Positions 1 to 6,795 of a stretch of 10,553 nucleotides of DNA are shown here, piece by piece. Source of the DNA: Pseudomonadota bacterium (GTDB taxonomy: Bacteria; Myxococcota_A; Polyangia; Polyangiales; Polyangiaceae); NCBI GenBank assembly GCA_023411445.1, contig JAEYOT010000645.1:1-10553 (forward strand), written 5' to 3'. Each line of letters opens with the position of its first letter. The stretch's first letter is position 1. The translations under genes and the position numbers were made by a program. The notes beneath the pieces were generated by a model that was given only the letters and a program-made list of their open reading frames with translations, was not told where the DNA came from and ran no database searches.

Positions 1-20
1 AGACTGAGAGCGGTCACGGC

Positions 21-914
21 ATGCACCACACGCTTCGAACCCACGATCTCGAGGAAGCCATCGACGGCGTCGTCCGGAGCTACGAGGGCGAAGCCGAGAT
101 AAACAACCTCGAGAGCGCAGCGCTGCCTAACAAGCGCGCCGTCGTCGAGGCTTACAACCACATCAAGCCGGTGATCTACCTGGGCTTTTACAGCCTGCGC
201 TCGCTGCGGCGGGAGAACCTGCGCTTCGCCGTGAGCGAGCACCTCTACCCGGCTTACGAGACGCTCGTGGAGCAGATCGATCGCGCGCTCACTTACGAGA
301 CCGGCATGGGCCGGGCTCAAGGCGGCTTTCCTCCCGGCTGGGCCGAGGAGGTCGTGCTGCGGCTGTTTCGCGCGCTGCCGGAGGTGCGCCGCTTGCTGAA
401 CACGGACGTGCTGGCCGCGTTCGACGGAGATCCGGCGGCGCGCAGCGTGGAAGAGATCGTGTTCAGCTACCCGGCGATCGAGGCGATCACGGCGCACCGC
501 GTGGCCCACGTGCTCTACCGCGAGAAGGTGCCGATGATCCCGCGCATCATCGCGGAGTACGCCCACAGCCAAACCGGCATCGATCTGCACCCCGGCGCCA
601 GCATCGGCGAGGCCTTCTTCTTGGATCACGGCACCGGCACGGTGGTGGGGGAGACGAGCCGGATCGGCAACAATGTGAAGCTGTATCAAGGGGTCACGCT
701 CGGCGCGCTCAGCACCCGCCGACGCGAGTGCGAGCAAGATGGCTTCGCCAAGCAGCGCCACCCCACGCTGGAAGATCGCGTGACGATTTACGCGGGCGCC
801 ACCATCCTCGGGGGAGACACGGTGGTGGGCGCCGGCTCGGTGATCGGCGGCAACGTCTGGCTGGTGAGCTCGGTGCCGCCTGGCTCCAAGATCTTTGGGC
901 GCGCGCGAGAGTGA
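21..914 (+). CDS. cysE: Serine O-acetyltransferase (EpsC/SAT-like)
   Basis: Transfers acetyl from acetyl-CoA to L-serine, giving O-acetylserine for cysteine synthase; cytoplasmic, normally trimer-based. The N-terminal half (residues 1-170) is the alpha-helical SAT domain. Residues 185-290 form a left-handed beta-helix of hexapeptide repeats. D188 (in GIDLHPGASIG) and H203 (in LDHGTGTVVGET) lie 15 residues apart, as do the catalytic Asp143 and His158 of E. coli CysE. An insert rich in R/E/Q (231-245) between TLGA and RHPT is typical of the EpsC/Bacteroidetes-like branch. The protein ends shortly after the helix (GSKIFGRARE), without the long CysE tail and terminal Ile that dock in cysteine synthase, so complex formation may be absent. 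The frame is open to the window edge, so a start further upstream is possible, but ATG at 21 fits the family. The ribosome binding site is weak. The stop overlaps the start of the HAD gene, implying translational coupling. Confidence 0.92.
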   Translation: MHHTLRTHDLEEAIDGVVRSYEGEAEINNLESAALPNKRAVVEAYNHIKPVIYLGFYSLRSLRRENLRFAVSEHLYPAYETLVEQIDRALTYETGMGRAQGGFPPGWAEEVVLRLFRALPEVRRLLNTDVLAAFDGDPAARSVEEIVFSYPAIEAITAHRVAHVLYREKVPMIPRIIAEYAHSQTGIDLHPGASIGEAFFLDHGTGTVVGETSRIGNNVKLYQGVTLGALSTRRRECEQDGFAKQRHPTLEDRVTIYAGATILGGDTVVGAGSVIGGNVWLVSSVPPGSKIFGRARE

Positions 915-1543
915 GCTTGCTACCCGCAGACGCCTCGACTCGCTACGCGGCGTGGCTGGTCGATCTCGACGGCACGCTGTACCGCGCGCTGCCCGTCAAG
1001 CTAGCCATGGCGGCGGAGCTGTCGCTGTTCGGCTGGACCTCGATCAAGACGCTGCGCACGTTCCGCCGCGCTCACGAGCAGCTGCGTCGCGAGCCTGCCC
1101 CCGGCGACGCGGAGCTCAGCCCGTTCCGGCGGCAGCTGGCTCACGCCGCCGCACAGTTGGGGCGAGGCGAGCCGGACGTGGAGCGCGTCGTGCGCGAGTG
1201 GATGTTCGAGCGGCCGCTGAAATGGGTCGCGCGCAGCCGGCGTCAGCCGCTCCTGGCCGCGCTTGCGGGCTTCCGCGCCAGCGGCGGCAAGACAGCCCTG
1301 GTCAGCGACTACCCAGCGAGCGACAAGCTGGGCGCGCTGGGCGCGCGGGAGCTGTTCGACGTAGTCGTGTCGAGCGGTGAGCCTGGTGGGCCCGCGCGGC
1401 TCAAGCCCGACCCAGAAGGCTACCTCAGCGCCGCCTCGCGCCTGGGCGTAGCGCCGGAGCGTTGCCTGGTGATCGGCGATCGCGACGACGCGGACGGCGC
1501 GGCGGCGCGCGCGGCCGGCATGGGGCTCTGCCTCATTCGCTAG
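911..1543 (+). CDS. HAD-superfamily hydrolase
   Basis: Predicted cytoplasmic phosphatase of the haloacid dehalogenase superfamily, about 210 residues. All four HAD motifs are present: motif I DLDGTLY (nucleophile D18, general acid/base D20), motif II LVSDY (S132), motif III LKPDP (K165) and motif IV GDRDDADG (D190, with D193/D195). A helical cap of about 100 residues lies between motifs I and II (C1 cap). The start is taken as GTG at 911, which overlaps the acetyltransferase stop as GTGA; the same frame stays open upstream inside cysE, but that extension is a shadow. The coupling suggests expression with cysE, and a role near serine/cysteine metabolism is possible, but the substrate cannot be read from sequence. 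The 3' end overlaps the convergent DUF4230 gene by 11 nt. Confidence 0.82.
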   Translation: MSLLPADASTRYAAWLVDLDGTLYRALPVKLAMAAELSLFGWTSIKTLRTFRRAHEQLRREPAPGDAELSPFRRQLAHAAAQLGRGEPDVERVVREWMFERPLKWVARSRRQPLLAALAGFRASGGKTALVSDYPASDKLGALGARELFDVVVSSGEPGGPARLKPDPEGYLSAASRLGVAPERCLVIGDRDDADGAAARAAGMGLCLIR

Positions 1544-2237
1544 GTGCGGGTGTGGGGGCAGCTTCGCTCGGCGCGGCCGTGGTGCTCGGTGGCCGCACCG
1601 TGACCTCCACCTGGTCGTAGCCCAGCGAACGCACCAGCGCCTCGACCGTGCGCCGGCCGTTGTCGGCGGCGCGGTTCAAGAGCCCGGCCTCGCGCGCTGT
1701 CTCGATCAGCGTGCGCTCTGCTTCTTGCCGCGCGCGCGTCTCCAGGTTTTCTCGCCGGGTCGCCAGCGTGCCGGTCTTGCGGGAGTGCACGTAGGTTTTG
1801 TCGTTGTCCAGCGCGGCGTGCAGCACCTCCGGCGGCGGCAGCTGAATGCGAGCGCTGCGCCGCTCCGGGTCTACCACCACGTCGCTGGCCGCCATCTTCT
1901 GCAGATCGATGCCGGCGCTGATCTCGGCTACGGCGACGAGCAAGATGGCGTCTTCCGTGTCGATCATGCCCCACAGCTTGGACTGCTTGTCGGACAGATC
2001 GATCACGCGCTCCATGTGAAACTGCGCCGACTCGAGCCGCGCCAGATCTCGCACCGCGAGCAGCACGTCCGCGGTCGGTCGTACCACGGTGACGGACGAC
2101 GTCATCGGTGGGAGCAGCGGCGCCGGTGGCGCGGTGCAGGTCTTCAGCGCGAACAGCCCGAGCCCGACGCCCAAGCACAGGGCCGAGCCGCCAACCAAGA
2201 AGGGCAGCAGTCTGCGGCGCTGTGGGTCGACCTGCAT
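1533..2237 (-). CDS. DUF4230 membrane-anchored protein
   Basis: A 234-residue protein of the DUF4230 family, function unknown. A basic N-terminus (QRRR at 6-9) is followed by one hydrophobic segment at about 11-33, so it is probably a signal-anchored protein with its domain outside the inner membrane. A C34 follows the segment, but LKTC is not a good lipobox. The conserved core covers about 58-215: ARLESAQFHMERVIDL (66-81), then ILLVAVAEISAGIDL (98-112), a beta-rich stretch with VVVDPERRSARIQLPPPEV, an Arg/Glu-rich helix (161-185) and a final strand GYDQVEVTVRPP. The tail (217-234) is a Pro/Ala/Ser low-complexity end. It starts 58 nt after the hybrid kinase stop, so both could share a transcript. 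ATG at 2237 is preceded by a weak AGG about 12 nt upstream. The domain call is from memory of the family pattern. Confidence 0.82.
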   Translation of the reverse strand: MQVDPQRRRLLPFLVGGSALCLGVGLGLFALKTCTAPPAPLLPPMTSSVTVVRPTADVLLAVRDLARLESAQFHMERVIDLSDKQSKLWGMIDTEDAILLVAVAEISAGIDLQKMAASDVVVDPERRSARIQLPPPEVLHAALDNDKTYVHSRKTGTLATRRENLETRARQEAERTLIETAREAGLLNRAADNGRRTVEALVRSLGYDQVEVTVRPPSTTAAPSEAAPTPAPSE

Positions 2238-2295
2238 GTCCGTTCGACCTAGCGTTCACGAGGATGCGCGAAAGCGCAAGGCTACGCTCGGGCTC

Positions 2296-4224
2296 TCAGG
2301 GCGGAGCCTGCTGTTCGGAGCCAGCTTGGCCGAGCAGCACTTGGTCGATCGCGCGCTCCACGGCGGCCAAGTCCACCGGCTTGTACAGCACCGGCTGCGC
2401 TTGCTCGTCCAAGAAGCGGCGCGAGGCCGCGTCCGTTACGCCGCCGGTGACGAAGATGACGCGCTCCGCCAGGCTCGGGCGCTCGCGCCGCAGCCAGCCG
2501 TAGAACGCCTCGCCCCCGCCGTCGTCCATCATTACGTCGCACAAGACGGCGTCGAAGTGGCTGCCGCCCGTGCGGAGCCGCGCGTCGCTCACGCCGGAAG
2601 CCGCCTCCACCTCGAACGTGCGCGACAGCATGCGCGACAAGCTCTCGCGGACCATCGGCTCGTCGTCGACGATCAGCAAGCGCTGCCGCGGCCGCACCCG
2701 TGGCGCGATCGACAGCGGTGGAGCGCTGGAGACGCGCACGCTGGCGCGCAGCATCAGCTCCATGGTCGTGCCAGAGCTGGATGTGCTGACGATTTGCAAG
2801 TCGCCGCCGAGCGCTTTGGCCAGGCCGAGCGAGACGGACAGGCCGAGCCCGGTGCCCTTGCCGAAGGGTTTCGTGCTGAAGAACGGCTCGAAGGCGCGCC
2901 GCGCCACCTCGTCGCTCATGCCGGCGCCGTTGTCCGTCACGCTCACGCGCACCGCGTTGGTCAGGCCTTCTGCCCGCACCGTCACGTGCGCCTCGCGCTC
3001 GGCCGGCACCGCCTGGGCGCCGTTGACGATCAGGTTCACCAGCACCTGCTCCACCATGAGCTGGTCGCCCACGACGAACACGGACGGAACCTCCAGCGTG
3101 AGCTGCAGCGGCCGATCCACCGCCGCGCGCGCGGTCTGCGCAGCGTGCGCCACCGCCAACGCGACGTCGAACGTGCTGTGCACCGAGCCGTCCGACGCGG
3201 CCACGCGCCCGGTGTCCAGCAGTTGCCGCACGATGCGCGACACCTTGCCCATCGACGTCAGCGAGTCGTTCAGCGCCTCCACCGCGTCGCTCGGGAGCGT
3301 TCCGGAGCTGAGCTCGCCCTTCAAATACGTCAGGTTGGAGACAACGGCGGCGGCGGGGTTGTTGATCTCGTGCGCCACGCCCGCGGAGAGCCGACCGATC
3401 GCCGCCAGTCGTTCGGCTTGGGCCAGCGCCTCGTGCGCCTTGGCCAGCTCGCGCGTGCGCTCGGCCACGATGCCCTCCAGCTGCGAAGACAGCATGTCCA
3501 GGCGATGAGTCGCGAGCGTGAAGCGCTCGGTCAGCACCGTCCACACCAGCGCTACCGTCACCAGAAACGCGAAGTCCAACAGGTAGGGCAGCGAGTAGCG
3601 GCCTGTTGCGGCGAACACGTCGTTCACCCCCGCTGCGCCCAGGACTAGCATGCCGAAGGCGTAGCGGCGCGCCTGCGCGCTCTCGCGTGCCGCGCGCAGG
3701 AAGCGACCGAACGGGTAGAGTAGCGCGGCGTACATCGGCAGCGCGCAGAGCGAGCCAAGCAGCGTCGTGGGCGGTTGTCGGTACGTAACGCCGAGCCAGG
3801 TGTGCGTCACGAGCCCGGTGTCGCTGATCACGAGCCCTGGCACTAGTGACAGCAGGCCGACCGCCGCGACCAGCGCCATCAGGATGCGCTCGCCGCGCCG
3901 CAGCGTGACGTGAAACTGCGCCGCGCTGTGCAGGTTCCACGACAGGACGTTCAGCGCCAGGCTGACCCAGTTGCCATGCGCGCTCAGCCGCGAGATCGCC
4001 GGAGGAACGTCGAGGGGCGCCAGCACGTTGAAGCCTGTGTAGAGGCTGGCGCTGGCCGATAGCAGCCAGAACCAGCGTTGATCACGCCAGCCCGGCAGCC
4101 GCGCGAAATGGTGACCGAGCAGCGCCAAGCACGCGGCTACGGTCATCGCGATGATGGAGATGGTCGGGACGAGTAACGCCAAAGAGCAGCTGGGACAGTA
4201 TAGGGTGTTTGGCTCGGCGCGCAT
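2296..4224 (-). CDS. 7TM hybrid sensor histidine kinase with C-terminal receiver
   Basis: Two-component signalling protein of 642 residues. About seven hydrophobic segments (near 15-38, 52-70, 85-106, 113-132, 152-172, 187-206, 212-233) make an integral membrane input domain, implying N-out/C-in topology. A short coiled coil (about 244-272, with ERTRELAKAHEALAQAERL) leads into HisKA with phospho-acceptor H285 in HEINNP. The ATPase domain has the N box (N397/N401), G1 DNGAGM (431-436), F box FEPFFSTKPFG and G2 GTGLGL (457-462). A full receiver follows at 515-632: D520/D521, phospho-acceptor D563, T593 and K615. All catalytic positions are intact. No Hpt, DNA-binding or separate regulator gene is in the window, so the phosphate target is unknown. 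ATG at 4224 is the only good start: an in-frame stop lies at 4246-4248, inside an upstream palindrome, and no clear Shine-Dalgarno is seen. A CPSC motif (10-13) precedes the first membrane segment. DUF4230 follows in the same direction. Confidence 0.94.
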   Translation of the reverse strand: MRAEPNTLYCPSCSLALLVPTISIIAMTVAACLALLGHHFARLPGWRDQRWFWLLSASASLYTGFNVLAPLDVPPAISRLSAHGNWVSLALNVLSWNLHSAAQFHVTLRRGERILMALVAAVGLLSLVPGLVISDTGLVTHTWLGVTYRQPPTTLLGSLCALPMYAALLYPFGRFLRAARESAQARRYAFGMLVLGAAGVNDVFAATGRYSLPYLLDFAFLVTVALVWTVLTERFTLATHRLDMLSSQLEGIVAERTRELAKAHEALAQAERLAAIGRLSAGVAHEINNPAAAVVSNLTYLKGELSSGTLPSDAVEALNDSLTSMGKVSRIVRQLLDTGRVAASDGSVHSTFDVALAVAHAAQTARAAVDRPLQLTLEVPSVFVVGDQLMVEQVLVNLIVNGAQAVPAEREAHVTVRAEGLTNAVRVSVTDNGAGMSDEVARRAFEPFFSTKPFGKGTGLGLSVSLGLAKALGGDLQIVSTSSSGTTMELMLRASVRVSSAPPLSIAPRVRPRQRLLIVDDEPMVRESLSRMLSRTFEVEAASGVSDARLRTGGSHFDAVLCDVMMDDGGGEAFYGWLRRERPSLAERVIFVTGGVTDAASRRFLDEQAQPVLYKPVDLAAVERAIDQVLLGQAGSEQQAPP

Positions 4225-4244
4225 CGAGAGCGGCGCGTGTAGGC

Positions 4245-4262
4245 ATCACTCTCGAGAGTGAT
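4245..4262. promoter_or_regulatory. Perfect 18-bp palindrome, candidate operator
   Basis: ATCACTCTC followed directly by its exact reverse complement GAGAGTGAT, with no spacer or mismatch. It lies 20 nt upstream of the hybrid kinase ATG, in the 189-nt region between the kinase and the divergent flagellar-axial-like gene. Position and symmetry suggest a binding site for a dimeric regulator controlling the kinase or both genes, but no regulator gene is adjacent. The rest of 4225-4413 shows no convincing promoter boxes. Confidence 0.45.
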
Positions 4263-4413
4263 CCGTGGGTGGTTGAATGACCTGTGCGCCCGAGCATGCA
4301 GGGTCGATGGCGCCAGCATCCTACTTTGGTTCTTGCGTCACGCGCTGTGGTGCCTTGGCGCACCGAGAAAAAAGTCGCTCAAGGCCTAAACTTTTCCTCC
4401 GTTCATCAAAGAC

Positions 4414-4722
4414 GTGGCGATTCGGCCCATCCTGCAGACGGCGCTCTACGGCATCGCCAACGAAGCCGCGCGCTTCGAGCGCTCCGCCGCCAAGACGGTG
4501 CGCTTGGCAGGCGCGCCGTCTGCCGCCGAAACCGCCGAGACCGTGCAAATTTCGCCGGAGGCTCGCCGCGCTGGCTCCACGCTAGACACCACGACGACGG
4601 CCGGCCTCGAGCGCGCCGTGGTGGACACGCGCGTGGCCAAGTACGCGTTCATCGCGAACCTCAAGGTGCTGCAGACCGGCGCGGAGCTCGAGCAGGCCGC
4701 GGCTGACTTGCTCGAGCGCTGA
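4414..4722 (+). CDS. Short flagellar rod/hook-like (axial protein) protein
   Basis: A 102-residue protein. The N-terminal helix (about 5-30, LQTALYGIANEAARFERSAA) resembles the Flg_bb_rod start of flagellar axial proteins. The C-terminal helix (about 64-101, with RVAKYAFIANLKVLQTGAELEQ) resembles the Flg_bbr_C end, usually read as AxxAYxANxKVIQTxDEM. Only a roughly 30-residue Ala/Thr/Ser-rich link lies between, so it looks like FlgB/C/G termini without the exposed middle. In true rod and hook proteins these two helices pack together in the tube core. The start is GTG at 4414: an in-frame stop at 4387-4389 leaves no better codon, and the ribosome binding site is poor. No flagellar or export gene is nearby. 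It may be a remnant, a standalone coiled-coil protein or a repurposed axial protein. The similarity is by eye, so moderate confidence. Confidence 0.62.
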   Translation: MAIRPILQTALYGIANEAARFERSAAKTVRLAGAPSAAETAETVQISPEARRAGSTLDTTTTAGLERAVVDTRVAKYAFIANLKVLQTGAELEQAAADLLER

Positions 4723-4796
4723 GCCGTAGGCGCGGGCGCCGAACCCGCCTTAACTACATCGGATTTCGTCGCCAGGCGGTGCCCGCGCGTCCGTCG

Positions 4797-4836
4797 ATTG
4801 GTCGCCGCCAATTCGGCGTGATAGCCTTAATAGGCT
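4797..4836 (+). promoter_or_regulatory. Short inverted repeats upstream of cytochrome lipoprotein gene
   Basis: The 139-nt gap 4723-4861 holds three small dyads: ATTGG/CCAAT (4797-4801 with 4808-4812), overlapping CGCCG/CGGCG (4803-4807 with 4814-4818), and AGCCT/AGGCT (4823-4827 with 4832-4836). The first two are mutually exclusive. They may be operator half-sites or 5'-leader hairpins. The stems are only 5 bp, so chance is a real alternative. No T-tract follows, so they are not a terminator. Confidence 0.2.
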
Positions 4837-4861
4837 TAGCGCGGGATTGGGTGGCAACACG

Positions 4862-6730
4862 ATGGCAAAGCTCTTCGGTGCTTCGGTCTTGGGTTGGATA
4901 GCGGCGCTCACGACGCTCACTGGCTGCGGTGATCGTCCCAGTTGGGGAGTGGCGGAGGACAGCAACGTGTCCACTCCCACCGGTGCGCCAGCCGGCGCCG
5001 CCGCGACGCTGTTCGGCGGGAAGACCACGCAAGCATCCGCCAAGGTGGCGCCGATCGCCGGTGGTACGCTCGCCGTCACCAAGTCTGGCGTCGCAGTGGC
5101 TGCGGATCCCGATCGCGATGCCGTGCACGTGGTCGAGCTCAGCAGCCAGAAGGTCGTGACGGTGCCGCTGCAGGAGGGCGACGAGCCGGGGCGCGTGGTG
5201 GAAGGCGCGCCCGGCACGGCTTACGTGGCGGCTCGCCGCGGCGGCGTCGTGGTGGCGATCGAGCTGGCCAAGGCTAGCGCGCGTCGCATCCCGGTGTGCG
5301 CAGCGCCCCGTGGCTTGGCCTACGACAGCGTGAGCTCGCTTCTGTACGTCGCGTGCCGCTCGGGGCTCTTGCTGGAGCTGGACACGAAGACGGAGAAGGT
5401 CACGCGCCGCACGCAGCTGGATGAGGATCTGCGGGACGTCGTGCTGAGCGGAAACAACCTCGTCGTCACGCGCTTCAAGAGCGCCGAGATCTTGGTGACC
5501 AGCCGTGAGGGCGAGGTGCTGCGTCGCTCGATCACGACCAGCAACAGCACGCGCGCTGGCGTGGCCGCCGTCGCCTACCGCACGGTGGCGTTGCCGAACG
5601 GCGGGGGCGTGGTGGTCGGTCACGTGCACGCCACCAGCACCACGCTGCCGTCCGGCGCCGGCCAGTACTACGGAGCGCCCTGCGGCGGCTCGGTGGCGGA
5701 TCTCATGCTCACCACCGTGAGCGCCACGCTGAACGGGGATACGGACCGAAGTGGCAAGCCGCTGACCCTTTCTTCGCAGCCGCTCGGCAACGTCGCAGGC
5801 CCGTTGGACGTGGCGTTCTCCCCGGACGGCCAGCGCGCGGCCGTCGTCGGCACCGGCAACTCGTGGTCGACGACCGCGGTGCTGCGCAACAACTTGTTCG
5901 TCACGCCTACCGCTCAGCTAGAAAGCGGCGGCCGCGCGTTCCCGTGCCCCAGCGGCGCCGGTGCCAGCAGCCCACCGACCAACGGGAGCCACGTCCCCGG
6001 CGAGCTCGTCGCGGTCGCGTTCGATCTGAACAACACGTGGGTCGCCCAGTCGCGCCAGCCGCCCGCGCTGATATTGGAAAGTGGCGGCTCCATCCAGCTC
6101 GCGAGCGACGACCGCTTCGACACGGGCTTAGCCATGTTCCACATGAACACGGGCGGAGGCGTGTCCTGCACGTCGTGCCACCCCGAGGCGGGTGAGGACG
6201 GCCACACCTGGAATTTTGCCGTGGGGCCGCGGCGGTCGCAAGCGCTGGAAGGCGGCGCCAGCACTCGCTCGCCGTTCCATTGGGAAGGCGATCTGGGCAC
6301 GTTCGACAAGCTGTTCGACGAGGTGATGATGAAGCGCATGTCGCTCTCCGTGAACGTCACCGCCAAGCAGCGCGCCGCGCTGCGCGACTGGATTGACACC
6401 GTACCGCTCTCCCCGGCCGCGGATGGCCTGGACGCGGCGGCGGTCGCTCGAGGCAAGCAGCTGTTCGAAAGCCCGGAGCTCGCTTGCGCCACGTGCCACG
6501 GCGGGCCCGACTACACCGACAACCTGCCGCACGACGTCGGCACCGGGCTGAAGCTGATCACCCCGTCGCTGCGCGGTGTCGGCGTGCGGGCGCCCTTGTT
6601 CCACGACGGCTGCGCGGCCACGCTGGAGCAGCGCTTCGGGCCTTGCGGCGGGGGCGACGCGCACGGCATCACCTCTGGTTTGACGAAGGCGCAAGAGAGC
6701 GATCTCGTCGCCTTCATGCGGTCGCTGTAA
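4862..6730 (+). CDS. Lipoprotein: beta-propeller fused to di-heme MauG/cytochrome-c-peroxidase-like domain
   Basis: A 622-residue exported c-type cytochrome. The signal peptide (MAKLFGASVLGWIAALTTLTGC) ends in a type II lipobox LTGC with lipidated C22. A Thr/Ala/Gly-rich linker (about 35-65) precedes repeated beta-blade segments (about 70-225 and 310-410; for example AVAADPDRDAVHVVELSS, LAYDSVSSLLYVACRSG, DVAFSPDGQRAAVVG) of YncE/WD40-like character. The C-terminal part has two heme-attachment motifs, CTSCH (436-440) and CATCH (542-546). It also carries di-heme peroxidase/MauG signatures: STRSPFHWEGD between the hemes, then TPSLRGVGVRAPLFHDGCAATL. The expected role is periplasmic or surface electron transfer or peroxide/oxidative chemistry, with the propeller as a binding platform; the substrate is unknown. 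ATG at 4862 is preferred over TTG at 4847 because it gives a standard signal peptide. The next lipoprotein gene starts 65 nt downstream. Confidence 0.87.
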   Translation: MAKLFGASVLGWIAALTTLTGCGDRPSWGVAEDSNVSTPTGAPAGAAATLFGGKTTQASAKVAPIAGGTLAVTKSGVAVAADPDRDAVHVVELSSQKVVTVPLQEGDEPGRVVEGAPGTAYVAARRGGVVVAIELAKASARRIPVCAAPRGLAYDSVSSLLYVACRSGLLLELDTKTEKVTRRTQLDEDLRDVVLSGNNLVVTRFKSAEILVTSREGEVLRRSITTSNSTRAGVAAVAYRTVALPNGGGVVVGHVHATSTTLPSGAGQYYGAPCGGSVADLMLTTVSATLNGDTDRSGKPLTLSSQPLGNVAGPLDVAFSPDGQRAAVVGTGNSWSTTAVLRNNLFVTPTAQLESGGRAFPCPSGAGASSPPTNGSHVPGELVAVAFDLNNTWVAQSRQPPALILESGGSIQLASDDRFDTGLAMFHMNTGGGVSCTSCHPEAGEDGHTWNFAVGPRRSQALEGGASTRSPFHWEGDLGTFDKLFDEVMMKRMSLSVNVTAKQRAALRDWIDTVPLSPAADGLDAAAVARGKQLFESPELACATCHGGPDYTDNLPHDVGTGLKLITPSLRGVGVRAPLFHDGCAATLEQRFGPCGGGDAHGITSGLTKAQESDLVAFMRSL

Positions 6731-6795
6731 GACTACAGCCCGCCCATCAGCCGCTCGCACATCGCGCTTCCGCTGCGAGGCCTTCTGATTTATTC

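Noticed and set aside
5..7. TGA that could end an upstream gene before cysE
   Set aside because: Only four bases precede it, so no coding evidence can be seen.
728..910. N-terminal extension of the HAD frame into cysE
   Set aside because: It encodes Arg/Gly-rich nonsense under a conserved hexapeptide repeat; the HAD domain starts properly from GTG 911.
2265..2278. Hairpin TGCGC-GAAA-GCGCA between the kinase and DUF4230 genes
   Set aside because: The stem is 5 bp and no T-tract follows on the minus strand; it is not a supportable terminator.
2089..3648. Long plus-strand open frame of 519 codons
   Set aside because: It is antisense to the intact histidine kinase and DUF4230 genes, has an Arg/His/Gln-rich composition with no motifs, and arises from GC-biased third positions.
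2282..3940. Long minus-strand open frame of 552 codons in another phase
   Set aside because: It overlaps the kinase out of frame; the product is Arg/Ala/Gly-rich nonsense.
4729..4750. GC-rich hairpin just after the flagellar-like gene
   Set aside because: The GCGGG/CCCGC stem has a mismatch and lacks a T-tract; too weak to call a terminator.
6484..6795. Upstream extension of the lipoprotein frame
   Set aside because: It overlaps the cytochrome heme domain out of frame; the signal peptide begins at 6796 (or 6805).
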